Counted from the first letter of the stretch, positions 26,768 through 36,048 are shown. The stretch is 64,000 bases of DNA from Anaerolineae bacterium (GCA_020848035.1 JADLAX010000052.1:115152-179151); one strand, 5' to 3'. Made by a program: numbers and translations. The notes: generated by a model not told the origin, from the sequence alone.

Positions 26768-29047
26768 TTATGGCAAGGCCGCTTGCAAATCGATCGCTTC
26801 CTGCCAGAAGTCGGCACTTCCGTCAGCTAACGGCAGCCGTCCCTCCCCGTCATACAGGCCAACCCGATACTCCTTGATGCCAGAAAGGTCTTCTGGCAGC
26901 GGCAGGTAAAGGGTTTGGAAAATCGTCTCGTTTGGCTGCCATATCGTCGTGGGCCATTGTCCTTGAAACGGCCGTTCATCCACCTGGCTCAAAATATTGC
27001 CCTGCTCGTCTAGTAGATGGACAAAGGTTGTTAAGTCCCGCGTGAGGGGCTGATTCACCCGCCATATCAACTGGAGCGGTAACATTCCGTTACTGGACTC
27101 ACCGATGTTCACGGATTCCAGGCTAAGATCGTTTTGCCAGTCAGCCTGCGGTTGGTGGGAAACGGCCGTATCAATCATATCTCTTGGTGGATTGCCCAGC
27201 CGCACCCAGCCCGCTCGGATGTCTGGGGAAAGCTGCTCCGGAGCAGCGGCCAAGGGTACTCCTCCACTGCGTGAGGGGTCAAACATGATAATGCCGAAAT
27301 TGTAGCCCCCAGCAGGCAGGTCGGCTGGTAGTTGTAGCTGTATCGGGATTTCTAACGTATCGCCAGCCTGCCACTTGCTGGAATTATAGTTGCTGCCAAA
27401 CGGAAAATCTTTGGCCACGGCATACTGCTGATGCTGGGCATCGACCAGGAAAAGCGTCAACTGGTAATCGTTAGGCTGAGGCTGCTGGACCTGCACCTTT
27501 AGCCAGACATCAAACAGGCTTCCCAGAGCAGGTGTTTGCGTGTTTATGTGCAGGGATTCAAGATATAAGCCGCCTTCTAAAGTCGTATTTACCGGCTGCA
27601 CTATCTGTTCCTGTTCGGATTTTCTTTGGAATATGACGGCGTTCTCAAGCGTGAGGACCGGCTCATAAGCTGCCTGGAACCACCATTGCGGCCGTAAAGC
27701 GTCCCAACCGGTTTGCGGTAATGTGACCAGGTAGCGAGGCGAATAGGTGTTCACAGCGTAAACCAATGTTTCTACCCAACCTACCTGGTGATTGGTCATG
27801 CCAGAACTCACCAGACCCATCGTGTCTACAATGGGCCGCTTAGACTCATAGCCAATCACGCCAATTTCAATTGTCGCGACCGTGTCTTCTGGCTCGCTGT
27901 TCTCAGCCAGCCAACGGCCGATCTCAAAATAGTCAGCTCGAACACCAGGTATTTGGTTGTTGTTCCAGGTCTTAAGCCCCAGGGAAACGATTAGGGGGAT
28001 GAAGAGCAGCGCGATAAGGATGACGCCAGCTTGAGCAAGCTGCCATTTCTGGTGACGAATCAGCTGCTGTGCCCACCGGTAAATCGCTTCGAGGCCTATT
28101 GCAGCCAAAAGCATGGTAACGGCGACAGGGGGCACAAAATACCAGTTAAAATTGACGACATTGAGTAGGGAATAAACGGCCGTATACCCCAACACCCACA
28201 CACCCAGCCACCAGCCCGTCCATTGGCGCGATGTTGCCGCTTCCAACAGCCAGGCCAAAAGAGCCACCACCACCAAAATGCCGATCAACGGCAGCTCATG
28301 CTCGGTAAGCAGCAGGCCAAACTGCTGCCAGAACGGTATGCCTGACCCTACAACCATCACGTTGGTCTGGCCGATTTTGGCCGATGCGCTGTTGGGCAAA
28401 ATGGAGCCATACTGCCACGCGGCAAAAGCAAACCAGGGCAATGTCAAGGCCATAACCCCGACTGCTTCACGCCAGGGAAGCTCCTTTTTCTGCTGCCAAA
28501 CAGCGAATCCCAGCACCAACAGCCACAGCGCACTATCCTGCCGGGTAATGAGCATGATAGCGCCAGCAACAACGGCCGTTTTCTTATGCCTATCCAGCCA
28601 ACCCCAGGCCACAAGCAACATCATAAAGAGCAAAAAGGGAGTTTCCATCCCCACGCTTTTCAGGATGCTCGGTTGTACGGCAATTAAAACCGGGGCTATG
28701 GCAGCGGCCAACGGCCGATTCAGCTTTAGCAATAACGGAAGGGTCATCAGCGCGGCACCGCCCCAGGCAAGAATTGAAAACCAGTGCCCTAGCAGCACAA
28801 AGTCTGGCACCAGGTAACTCAGCAGGGCCAAAAGCATGGCATACATCGGGGCAGTCGTGCCCAAGACGGACTCGCCTGCGTTGTAGACAAACCCAATGCC
28901 TTGCCTCAGGTTTTCAGCATAGCGGTAGGTGATGTACGCATCGTCGATGGCAAAATGGGGCGGACGCGTAATTCCCCAAAAGAGAACTATCCCACTCGCA
29001 AGTAGACCCATTAAGATATAAGCTCGTTTTTGCCAGATTGTGCTCAT
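26768..29047 (-). CDS. GT-C-like membrane glycosyltransferase with C-terminal beta domain
   Basis: A 759-residue protein. The N-terminal half (to about residue 380) has about nine to ten membrane helices. Its first extracytoplasmic loop carries the acidic pair typical of GT-C enzymes, HFAIDDAYITYRYAENLRQG, followed by GFVYNAGESVLGTTAPMYA, as in arabinofuranosyltransferase-like families. The C-terminal half is soluble, probably extracytoplasmic and mostly beta: GVIGYESKRPIVDTMGL, then domains around 500-620 and 640-740. I chose ATG 29047; a GTG lies 15 nt upstream. It is convergent with the RNA methyltransferase gene, with only 22 nt between the stops. Sugar donor and acceptor are unknown. Confidence 0.8.
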   Translation of the reverse strand: MSTIWQKRAYILMGLLASGIVLFWGITRPPHFAIDDAYITYRYAENLRQGIGFVYNAGESVLGTTAPMYAMLLALLSYLVPDFVLLGHWFSILAWGGAALMTLPLLLKLNRPLAAAIAPVLIAVQPSILKSVGMETPFLLFMMLLVAWGWLDRHKKTAVVAGAIMLITRQDSALWLLVLGFAVWQQKKELPWREAVGVMALTLPWFAFAAWQYGSILPNSASAKIGQTNVMVVGSGIPFWQQFGLLLTEHELPLIGILVVVALLAWLLEAATSRQWTGWWLGVWVLGYTAVYSLLNVVNFNWYFVPPVAVTMLLAAIGLEAIYRWAQQLIRHQKWQLAQAGVILIALLFIPLIVSLGLKTWNNNQIPGVRADYFEIGRWLAENSEPEDTVATIEIGVIGYESKRPIVDTMGLVSSGMTNHQVGWVETLVYAVNTYSPRYLVTLPQTGWDALRPQWWFQAAYEPVLTLENAVIFQRKSEQEQIVQPVNTTLEGGLYLESLHINTQTPALGSLFDVWLKVQVQQPQPNDYQLTLFLVDAQHQQYAVAKDFPFGSNYNSSKWQAGDTLEIPIQLQLPADLPAGGYNFGIIMFDPSRSGGVPLAAAPEQLSPDIRAGWVRLGNPPRDMIDTAVSHQPQADWQNDLSLESVNIGESSNGMLPLQLIWRVNQPLTRDLTTFVHLLDEQGNILSQVDERPFQGQWPTTIWQPNETIFQTLYLPLPEDLSGIKEYRVGLYDGEGRLPLADGSADFWQEAIDLQAALP

Positions 29048-29067
29048 AAACACCCTTGACACGATGT

Positions 29068-29099
29068 GAAAAATAAAAAGACCTCTGGAATAGAGGTCT
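29068..29099 (-). terminator. Intrinsic terminator of nuoN
   Basis: On the minus strand AGACCTCTATTCCAGAGGTC is followed by TTTTTATTTTT. It lies about 40 nt past the nuoN stop and separates it from the glycosyltransferase gene. Confidence 0.92.
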
Positions 29100-29135
29100 A
29101 TTTAAATTCAATTTCTCTTTAGCTGCAAATGGCTC

Positions 29136-30608
29136 TTAACCACCGGCAATGAGACGGGCGCCCAGCAGGGCCGCTTCCCGGGTGATGGCAAACCAGGCCC
29201 CCGGGAAAAAACCGAGAATGATGGTGGCAACGGCCGTAATCGCCACCGCCAGATTAATGCCCGGCAAGGCCACCACTTCACCGTCCCCATCTTGCATGTA
29301 CATCAGGTAGACTACGCGCAGGTAGTAGTAGCCGGAAATGACGCTCGTCACCACGCCGATGATCGCCAGCCAGAGCAAATCGGCTTCAATGGCGGCGCGG
29401 AAGACAAAAAATTTGCCGGAAAAGCCGCCCGTCGGTGGCACGCCGGTGAGCGACAGCATGAAGTAGGCCATCGCCAGAGCCAGCCAGGGGCTGCGTTTGG
29501 CCAATCCCCGGTAATCGTCCAGCAGGGTGCCTTCGTTTTGCTTGCGCTCCAGCGCCACCACCACGGCAAACGCGCCCAGGTTGGTGAACAGGTAGGCAAA
29601 CATGTAAAACAGCGCCGAACTCACGCCATCGGAGCTGCCCAGGCCAGCGGCCACGGCAATCATGATGTAGCCCGCGTGAGCAATGCTGGAGTAGGCCAGC
29701 ATACGCTTGATGTTAGACTGCGAGATGGCTACCACGTTACCCAAAATGAGCGTGATGGCCGCAATGATCGCCGCTGCACCAGTCCAGGTGTCGCCCAGGT
29801 TGGGCATAGCCGTTACAAAAATGCGCAGCATGGCGGCAAAACCGCCCACCTTGGCCCCCACCGACATGAAGGCGGTGACCACGGTTGGCGCACCTTCGTA
29901 CACGTCTGGGGTCCACATGTGGAAGGGAACGGCCGCAACCTTAAAAGCAAACCCCACCAGCAAAAAGGCCGCCCCGGCCAGCCCCAAAGCGCCGCTGCTG
30001 CCAATGTTGGCCAGCACATCCGGCAGGGCGGTGGAACCGGTTGCCCCGTAGGTGAGGGCGATGCCAAAAACCAGGATGCTGGAGGAAAACGCGCCCAGCA
30101 AGAAATATTTCATGGCCGACTCTTCCGAATCGGTGCGGGGCCAGGCCATGCCCGACATGATGTAGAGCGGGATGGACAGCACTTCCAGCGCCAGGAAGAT
30201 CAGAATGAGATCGTTGGCCATGCCCATGAGCATCATGCCGCTGATGGAAAAGAGCATGAGCATGTAAAATTCGGGGCGATCCAGCTCGTGTTTACGCAGG
30301 TAGCCAGCCGAAATGAGGATCGACAGCAGGCCGGTGAGCAAGAAGGTGATGTTGAGGAAGGTGGCGAAGTTGTCTACCACCAGCATGGGATGGCCGCCAA
30401 CGGCCGTAAACGTCCCGTAACTGTCACCCCACAACGCCCAGGACTGGATGAGCGCCAGCACCAGGCCAACGGCCGTCAGCCACGGTGCCCAGGTGCGTTT
30501 CTCTTCGGGGATGAAGAGATCGAGAATCATGAGAAGAACGCCCCAACCGGCCACAATCATGACGGGGGCGGCTACTGGAAAATACAGTGTTGGAATTTGA
30601 AACTCCAT
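29136..30608 (-). CDS. nuoN: NADH-quinone oxidoreductase subunit N
   Basis: A 490-residue antiporter-like proton-translocating subunit with about 14 helices. Recognisable blocks are MANDLILIFLALEVLSIPLY (with the conserved Glu), PFHMWTPDVYEGAPTVVTAF (Lys/His channel region), ISQSNIKRMLAYSSIAHAGY and SLTGVPPTGGFSGKFFVFRA. It completes the membrane arm with NuoL and NuoM, but it is not in the nuoA-M operon: it lies about 7 kb past nuoM on the same strand, with five genes and a long gap between. It has its own terminator. Confidence 0.96.
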   Translation of the reverse strand: MEFQIPTLYFPVAAPVMIVAGWGVLLMILDLFIPEEKRTWAPWLTAVGLVLALIQSWALWGDSYGTFTAVGGHPMLVVDNFATFLNITFLLTGLLSILISAGYLRKHELDRPEFYMLMLFSISGMMLMGMANDLILIFLALEVLSIPLYIMSGMAWPRTDSEESAMKYFLLGAFSSSILVFGIALTYGATGSTALPDVLANIGSSGALGLAGAAFLLVGFAFKVAAVPFHMWTPDVYEGAPTVVTAFMSVGAKVGGFAAMLRIFVTAMPNLGDTWTGAAAIIAAITLILGNVVAISQSNIKRMLAYSSIAHAGYIMIAVAAGLGSSDGVSSALFYMFAYLFTNLGAFAVVVALERKQNEGTLLDDYRGLAKRSPWLALAMAYFMLSLTGVPPTGGFSGKFFVFRAAIEADLLWLAIIGVVTSVISGYYYLRVVYLMYMQDGDGEVVALPGINLAVAITAVATIILGFFPGAWFAITREAALLGARLIAGG

Positions 30609-30780
30609 AATGGACGAAGACCCTTCCTGAGATAGTTTCTGATCGGATCCGAACCGGTAAGAATGTGGTGTGTTGTTTTGGACCGATCAACAGCCGCGAG
30701 TATCGATTTTCAGGCTGCCACAATGGGCGCGATCATACCACATTTGCCTGATAAAACTACTGAAAAAGCATGCCTACAGT

Positions 30781-30880
30781 AATTCGAAACATGACGTAGG
30801 GGCGGGATGGCGCGGCGTGGCTTCGGCTAAAACAGTAACCTTTTCGCCGCGCCGTCTCGCCCTGCCTGTCGTTAACGGCC
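30781..30880. repeat. Partial copy of the MITE-like element
   Basis: This segment matches the left half of 11923-12120: AATTCGAAACATG, then GTAGGGGCGGGATGG, then CAGTAACCTTTTCGCCGCG and CCGTCTCGCCCTGCCTG, ending near TTAACGGCCG. The right half and right terminal repeat are missing. The internal hairpin arms are conserved. Confidence 0.85.
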
Positions 30881-30884
30881 GCAG

Positions 30885-30912
30885 TTGCAAAATCGGCCGA
30901 AGCGCTCATAAT
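30885..30912 (+). promoter_or_regulatory. Promoter for the membrane glycosyltransferase gene; near-leaderless
   Basis: TTGCAA at 30885-30890 and CATAAT at 30907-30912, with a 16-nt spacer. Start would be near 30919, only about 2 nt before the ATG at 30921, and no Shine-Dalgarno is visible. The -35 abuts the end of the MITE-like copy. Confidence 0.55.
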
Positions 30913-30920
30913 CGATCCCG

Positions 30921-32660
30921 ATGAATGAAAAGCCAAACCCAATCATAAGTTGGATACGGCGTGATGCCGTTGTCTTGCTGCTGTACCTGGTGTTGACCAT
31001 CGCCTTTACCTGGCCGCTGGCCGCCCGTCTGGGCGACAACTGGCTGGCTATCCACGACGTGGACACCTTTGTCAAGGTGTGGGATCAGTGGTGGTTGCAG
31101 CACCACCTGGACACCGGCCAGCCGTTTTTCTACACCAACGATCTTTTTTACCCGGTTGGGCTGGATCTCTCCTACCACAGCATCAGCTGGATTGTAACGC
31201 CGTTTAGCTGGCTGGTGACGCCGCTGCTGGGGCCAATTGACGCCTATAACATCACCATTCCCTGGGCGATTTTCTCCAGCGCTTATGCTGCCTATTGGCT
31301 GATTTATTACTTGCTGCAAAATCGGGCGGCCGCTTTTGTGGGCGGTTTTATCTTCAGCTTTTCGCCCTATTTTGTTACCCACACGGGCGGTCACCCCGAC
31401 CTGGTGCACCTGGCACCGATGCCCGTGGCGGCGCTTTTGCTGCTGCTGACCCTGCGAGACGGCCGTTCCCGCTGGGGTATTTTAGGAACGGCCGTCCTCA
31501 TTGCCCTTGCCGCTTATACCAGCCTGTACATCATGGTGTTTACCCTGCTCACGCTGGGGCTGGTGTTCATTTTTGTGGCGCTGGAGGATGGGCGCTGGCG
31601 CACGGGCCAGTTCTGGCGCAGCAGTTTGTGGATTGGGCTGATAACGGCCGTTCTCCTCTCCGTGCGCCTCTGGTTTATCTTTGCCACGCCGCAAACGCTG
31701 GACGAAGTGATTGAGGCCAAGTATGACGCGGAGCGCTACCAGACCGATCTCCTGGCGCTGGTGACGCCATCTCACCTGAACCCCATTTTTGCCCCCCTGG
31801 TAGAACCGATTAGCGACAACTTTGACACCAACAAAAAGTGGCCCGCGTACCTGGGCGTGGTGCCGATTTTATTGATGGGGGTGGCCCTGACCCGGCGGCA
31901 AAAGCGGCCCGAAGTGGTCCTCTGGCTGGGGACCTGGCTGTTGTTTTTGCTGCTGGCGGCCGGGCCGGTTCTGCGCTTTAACGGGGAGGTGCACAACCAG
32001 ATCATCCTGCCGGCCGCTTTTCTGACCTGGTTTCCGCCCATTCGCGCCGTGGGTACGCCCGATTATTTTTTGCTCGGCCTGCTGCTGCCGCTGGGCATCC
32101 TGGCGGCGTATGGTTTCGACGCGCTCTGGCAGCGTGCTGCCCAATCGTCGCGGCCCCAGGCGTGGCAGATGGCGCTGCTGCTGGCTTTTCCACTGCTCAT
32201 GTTTGAGCTGTGGAATGGGCCTTACCGTGGCATTTCCGCCGAGGTTCATCCGTTTTACCAGGCGCTGGCCGAAGACCCCGAGTCGTTTGCCCTGATTGAA
32301 CTGCCGCTGGGACGCCAGGAGTCCAAAATTTACGAGTTTTACCAGACCGTTCACGGGAAACCGATGGTGGAAGGCCTCAGCGCTCGCACGCCGCAAGAGG
32401 CGTATCGCTACATCAATGCTAATGCGCTGCTGCGCACCTGGGACGCGGAGATTCCTTTAGATTGCAGCTTCATGGGGGAGGAGTTGGATACGGCCGTAAC
32501 CCAACTCATCGCCGACAATTTCCGTTACGTCATTGTCCATCACTTTAGCGAAACGGAATACCTGCTCACCTTTTTTGAGCCGTATGAACCGCTGGTGCAG
32601 GATGCCGCGCTAACGGTTTACGAATTGAGCGAGCTTGCGCAACGGCCGTTTTGCCCCTAA
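30921..32660 (+). CDS. Multi-spanning GT-C-like membrane protein
   Basis: A 579-residue protein with about 10-11 helices. After helix 1 the loop AARLGDNWLAIHDVDTFVKV contains acidic residues where GT-C glycosyltransferases carry catalytic Asp/Glu. FSFSPYFVTHTGGHPDLVHL and YLGVVPILLMGVALTRRQKR follow. The C-terminal soluble part (about 450-575) contains IELPLGRQESKIYEFYQTVH and resembles uncharacterised Chloroflexota and cyanobacterial membrane proteins. Function is not certain; glycan or lipid-linked sugar transfer is the best guess. The gene appears monocistronic, with a near-leaderless promoter. Confidence 0.75.
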   Translation: MNEKPNPIISWIRRDAVVLLLYLVLTIAFTWPLAARLGDNWLAIHDVDTFVKVWDQWWLQHHLDTGQPFFYTNDLFYPVGLDLSYHSISWIVTPFSWLVTPLLGPIDAYNITIPWAIFSSAYAAYWLIYYLLQNRAAAFVGGFIFSFSPYFVTHTGGHPDLVHLAPMPVAALLLLLTLRDGRSRWGILGTAVLIALAAYTSLYIMVFTLLTLGLVFIFVALEDGRWRTGQFWRSSLWIGLITAVLLSVRLWFIFATPQTLDEVIEAKYDAERYQTDLLALVTPSHLNPIFAPLVEPISDNFDTNKKWPAYLGVVPILLMGVALTRRQKRPEVVLWLGTWLLFLLLAAGPVLRFNGEVHNQIILPAAFLTWFPPIRAVGTPDYFLLGLLLPLGILAAYGFDALWQRAAQSSRPQAWQMALLLAFPLLMFELWNGPYRGISAEVHPFYQALAEDPESFALIELPLGRQESKIYEFYQTVHGKPMVEGLSARTPQEAYRYINANALLRTWDAEIPLDCSFMGEELDTAVTQLIADNFRYVIVHHFSETEYLLTFFEPYEPLVQDAALTVYELSELAQRPFCP

Positions 32661-32667
32661 CCTAAAA

Positions 32668-32695
32668 TTGTGTCTGAAAACCATTTTGTTATAAT
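32668..32695 (+). promoter_or_regulatory. Consensus promoter giving a leaderless mRNA for the HTH gene
   Basis: TTGTGT at 32668-32673, a 16-nt spacer and an extended -10 TGTTATAAT (TATAAT at 32690-32695). Transcription should begin at or next to the ATG at 32702, with no room for a ribosome-binding site. Confidence 0.8.
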
Positions 32696-32701
32696 ACGGC
32701 C

Positions 32702-33262
32702 ATGAACGTTCCGGCAAAAATGTGGATTGATGAGGCACAGCAAAGCCACCTGGACCAAAAAACCAGGCTGCGCCTGGCGGCGATGGCAGGCCATATGCAG
32801 ATTGACAAAATTGCCGCCCGGCGAGCCGCGCTGATTGATTTATTGGCCGACGGCCGTTCCCATTCGCGTGACGAAATTTGGTCCACAGTTGAGGCCCAGT
32901 TAGGTGATGGCTGTTGGGGCAAGCTGCCCCACGAAGCGCTGGCCCGCGATCTGGCGGCGCTGCGCCAGGGGGGGATTCGCATTGGTTATGTACGCCGGGC
33001 CGAAATTGCCGGGTATTATTTGCAGCATCCCAGCCTGGAACGGCCGTCTCCTCTAGCGTTTGAGTCGGTAAGCTGGCCGCTCATTGAGCAGCTTCGCCAG
33101 CTGTCGGTGGACGACAAAAACGGCCGTGCCTTTGCTGCCGCCCAGTTTGCCCTGGACCAAAAAAAGCGCCTTCTGGCTGAAGAATTTCCAGAGTGGACAG
33201 TCGAGCAGTGTGAGCGGGAAGCGCGCCGCCTGGTCTATGGCCAAAGCGAGCCGCAACCATGA
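32702..33262 (+). CDS. Winged-helix-like protein, putative antitoxin/regulator of an adjacent nucleotidyltransferase
   Basis: A 186-residue protein. Residues of about 32-105 look like a winged-helix DNA-binding domain (RRAALIDLLADGRSHSRDEI, then LARDLAALRQGGIRIGYVRR), of the kind seen in WYL-type and AbiEi-like regulators. The C-terminal part is helical and charged (FAAAQFALDQKKRLLAEEFP). No catalytic motif was seen. It overlaps the nucleotidyltransferase gene by 4 nt (ATGA), so the two are made together. A regulator/antitoxin role is inferred from this pairing. The likely promoter gives a leaderless message. Confidence 0.7.
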   Translation: MNVPAKMWIDEAQQSHLDQKTRLRLAAMAGHMQIDKIAARRAALIDLLADGRSHSRDEIWSTVEAQLGDGCWGKLPHEALARDLAALRQGGIRIGYVRRAEIAGYYLQHPSLERPSPLAFESVSWPLIEQLRQLSVDDKNGRAFAAAQFALDQKKRLLAEEFPEWTVEQCEREARRLVYGQSEPQP

Positions 33263-33831
33263 GCGATTACGAACAGAGCCAAGCGTTTGGTGGGGTCATT
33301 GATGTGCTGGAGGCCATTGGCGCACGGTATGCCATTTGGGGCGGCCTGGCCGTCGTGGCTTATGGTGAGCCACGGTTTACGCAGGACATGGACATTTTGC
33401 TCAGCCCGGAGCAGTTGGACGTACCGCTCTTTGTGCGCACCCTGGAAAAAGTTCATTACCACGTGGACCAGACGGCCGTTCAGCGAGCCATGAGCGGCGG
33501 CTTTTTTAACGTTATTCACCTGGGCTACCTGATCAAAACGGACTTTTACATCCCGGTGGAACCAGAGCTGCGGCGCATGATTGCCAATCGCACCTACCTG
33601 CCGTTTGACGACATGCGGCGGGCGGCGTATTTGACGGCAACGGCCGTTGTTGAGGCCAAGTTGGCAGCCTACAAAGACAGCCAATCAACTCGCCACCTCG
33701 ATGACATCGCCTCGATTATTCGCTTGCAGCAAACCAAATTGGATCAAAAGCAGCTGGATATTGCCGCGGCCCGCCTGGGCGTGCTCGGCATCTGGCGCGC
33801 TTTGTGGCAGCAAAACCAGCCGTACACCTGA
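33259..33831 (+). CDS. Nucleotidyltransferase (AbiEii/MNT-like)
   Basis: A 190-residue DNA polymerase-beta-fold nucleotidyltransferase. The active-site pattern is WGGLAVVAYGEPRFTQDMDI: a GG pair at the helix, then D-x-D metal ligands. The middle (SGGFFNVIHLGYLIKTDFYI) and the helical tail (RHLDDIASIIRL) match nucleotidyltransferases of the AbiEii/DUF6036 type. Related enzymes act as toxins in type IV toxin-antitoxin or abortive-infection pairs, and others are housekeeping. The partner overlaps by 4 nt upstream. No evidence of phage-defence neighbours is seen. The substrate is unknown. Confidence 0.82.
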   Translation: MSDYEQSQAFGGVIDVLEAIGARYAIWGGLAVVAYGEPRFTQDMDILLSPEQLDVPLFVRTLEKVHYHVDQTAVQRAMSGGFFNVIHLGYLIKTDFYIPVEPELRRMIANRTYLPFDDMRRAAYLTATAVVEAKLAAYKDSQSTRHLDDIASIIRLQQTKLDQKQLDIAAARLGVLGIWRALWQQNQPYT

Positions 33832-33861
33832 AATCGAGTCTTTCAGATTTAACGAAGCCTG

Positions 33862-33914
33862 ACGTGAAACGTGAAACGTGACCGGAAGCCCTTCACGTTT
33901 TACGTTTCACGTTT
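33862..33914. terminator. Inverted ACGTGAA repeat, probable bidirectional transcription barrier
   Basis: Tandem ACGTGAA units (ACGTGAAACGTGAAACGTGA) are followed 9 nt later by their approximate inverse (CTTCACGTTTTACGTTTCAC). The hairpin lies between convergent genes (nucleotidyltransferase stop at 33831, oxidoreductase stop at 33967). There is no strong T-run, so termination is tentative. Confidence 0.5.
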
Positions 33915-33966
33915 ATTCATCCTTGAATTCCCAAAAACTGCTGTGGCACGCAAGAAAGCGCGGTCA

Positions 33967-36048
33967 TTAATCCAGGCGGCGCAGCCAGACGCGGCTGCTG
34001 TGGAAGGTGCTTTGCCCGGCCATGTCTGCCAGGGCGTCCGAGGTGAGCCAGTTGATGGTACGGCCGTTCCCCAGCCTGCCCCACCTACCCTTGGGTGAAG
34101 CGACCACGCCCGGCCGCACGCCATCCGTCACCCTGGCCCGTAAATCGCAGAAGCCACGGCCGTTTTCCAACCGCACCCAATCGTCCGTCTGAATGTGGTG
34201 CCGCGCAGCATCGTCAGGATGAATCTCCACAAACGGCTCGCCTTCGCGGTCAACCAGCGCCGCCTGGTTGGCAAAGGTGCTGGTGACAAAGTGGTGCGCG
34301 GCGGCGGAGATGAGGGTGAGGGCTTCATGGGCGGGGAAACGGCCGTTTAACTCCTCCCCATCTTGCCCACCAGAATCCAGTTCAGGCTGCCAGCCGGGCA
34401 GCGGCTCCAGCCCCATGTCGGCCATCGTCTGCGAATACAGCTCAACTTTGCCGCTGGGGGTGGGAAAACGGCCGTCGGCAAACGGCACGGCTGGCTCGAT
34501 AGTGAGCGGCACCGTGTTTTCCTGCTTCAACCTGTCCAGGGTAATGCCCGCCAGCGCCGGATTTTTGGCGGCGGTGGTCGTCAGCACCTCGTCCAGCACC
34601 GCGTCGGCGGCCTGGTGCAGCCACGGTTCGATGAAGCCCATCTCGGTAGCCAAGAGCTGCATGACGTCCCAATTGCTTTTGCATTCGCCCAGCGGCGGCA
34701 GGGCGGGGTGATTGTATGTGAGATAGGTGTGGCCGTACGCTTTGTGCAGGTCGGTATGCTCCAGCTGGCTGGTGGCGGGCAGGACGATGTCGGCGAGTAC
34801 GGCCGTATCCGTCATAAACAGCTCGTGCACGACGGTGAACAAATCCTCGCGCCGCATCCCCTCGGCGACGCGCCCGGCGTTGGGGGCAATGGCCGCCGGA
34901 TTGGAGCCGTAGACAAACAGCGATTGGATCGGCGGATCGGCCACCTCGCCCAACAGGGCCGCGCCCAGCCGGTTCATGTTGACGCGGCGTCCCGGCGGTG
35001 GGCATTCTGATCGCTTGCCGACCGCTTCGCCATCCCACTGCAAATAGCCGCTGGTGCTGTAGGCCAGACCGCCACCCAGACGGCCGTACTGCCCCGTCAG
35101 CGCGGGCAGGGCACAAATCGCCCGCACGGTCTGCCCACCGGTAAAGTTGCGCTGCAAGCCATCGGCGATTTTGATGAGGGCGGGGCTGGTTTGGGCGTAA
35201 AGCTGGGCCAGGCGGGCCAGATCGGCTTCCGGCAGGCCGGTGATTTGTGCCACGCGGGCCAGCGGATAGTCGGCTAGGCGGGCTTGCAGCTCAGGCCAGC
35301 CAACGGTGTGCTGCGCCAGCCAGGTTTCGTCGTGCCAGCCATTGTGCACGATGTGCTGCGCCAGGCCGAGGGCCAATGCGCCATCGCTGCCGGGGTTGGG
35401 GGCCAGGTGCCAGTCGGCCAGTTTGGCGGTGCGGGTGCGGCGCGGATCGATGACCACCACCTGGGTGCCGTTTTTGCGTGCCTGGAGCAGGTGGGGCATG
35501 AAGTGCGGCGCGGTGCTCACCGGGTTGTGCCCCCAAATGATGACCAGCTGGCTGTGCTGCACATCTTCGTAGGGCTGGCTGCGGCGGCTGCCCAGCGTGG
35601 CCTCGACGGCAAATTCGGCCGCTGCGCCACAGATGGTGCGCGCCAGCTGGCTGGCGCCGAGACGGTTCCAGAAACGGCCGTTCACCACTCCCATTTGTAA
35701 CAAACCTAGCGTGCCGCTGTAGCTGTAGGGCAAAATCGCTTCTGCGCCAAACTCGGCGATAATGGCCCGCCAGCGCTGGCCAATTTCGCCCATGGCCTCA
35801 TCCCAGCTGAGGCGCTGCCACTGCCCGCTGCCCTTTGGCCCGACGCGGCGCAGCGGGTGGGTGAGCCGGTCGGGGTGGTTGACGTGGTCGAGATACGGCC
35901 GTACCTTGGCGCACAGCCAGCCCTGGGTGATGGGATGGTCGGGGTCGCCGTAAAATTGGACGGGACGGCCGTTTTCCACCTCCGTTACAATGCCGCAGGT
36001 ATCCGGACAATCATGCGGGCACGCCCCGCGCACCAGTTTTGTAGCCAT
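33967..36048 (-). CDS. Molybdopterin-dependent oxidoreductase (YoaE-like)
   Basis: A 693-residue protein of the DMSO-reductase superfamily. An N-terminal [4Fe-4S] motif is present: CPHDCPDTCG, then the fourth Cys in GWLCAKVRP. The molybdopterin-binding blocks follow: ILPYSYSGTLGLLQMGVVNG, VIIWGHNPVSTAPH, VVVIDPRRTRTAKLADWHLA, and the C-terminal domain (ADGRFPTPSGKVELYSQTMA). No twin-arginine signal is seen, so it should be cytoplasmic. It is closest to YoaE-type or polysulfide/thiosulfate-like reductases; the substrate is unresolved, and no adjacent electron-transfer subunit was found. Several copies of the iterated octamer lie within it. Confidence 0.88.
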   Translation of the reverse strand: MATKLVRGACPHDCPDTCGIVTEVENGRPVQFYGDPDHPITQGWLCAKVRPYLDHVNHPDRLTHPLRRVGPKGSGQWQRLSWDEAMGEIGQRWRAIIAEFGAEAILPYSYSGTLGLLQMGVVNGRFWNRLGASQLARTICGAAAEFAVEATLGSRRSQPYEDVQHSQLVIIWGHNPVSTAPHFMPHLLQARKNGTQVVVIDPRRTRTAKLADWHLAPNPGSDGALALGLAQHIVHNGWHDETWLAQHTVGWPELQARLADYPLARVAQITGLPEADLARLAQLYAQTSPALIKIADGLQRNFTGGQTVRAICALPALTGQYGRLGGGLAYSTSGYLQWDGEAVGKRSECPPPGRRVNMNRLGAALLGEVADPPIQSLFVYGSNPAAIAPNAGRVAEGMRREDLFTVVHELFMTDTAVLADIVLPATSQLEHTDLHKAYGHTYLTYNHPALPPLGECKSNWDVMQLLATEMGFIEPWLHQAADAVLDEVLTTTAAKNPALAGITLDRLKQENTVPLTIEPAVPFADGRFPTPSGKVELYSQTMADMGLEPLPGWQPELDSGGQDGEELNGRFPAHEALTLISAAAHHFVTSTFANQAALVDREGEPFVEIHPDDAARHHIQTDDWVRLENGRGFCDLRARVTDGVRPGVVASPKGRWGRLGNGRTINWLTSDALADMAGQSTFHSSRVWLRRLD

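Larger units (their letters stand above)
30609..30920. other. 312-nt intergenic region between nuoN and a membrane protein gene
   Basis: A divergent gap. The left half should hold the nuoN promoter, but I could not identify it with confidence. The right half contains the partial MITE-like repeat and then the promoter of the rightward gene. Confidence 0.6.

Noticed and set aside
29292..30635. Plus-strand open frame of 447 codons opposite nuoN
   Set aside because: Shadow of nuoN; His/Gly/Gln-rich translation with no family pattern.
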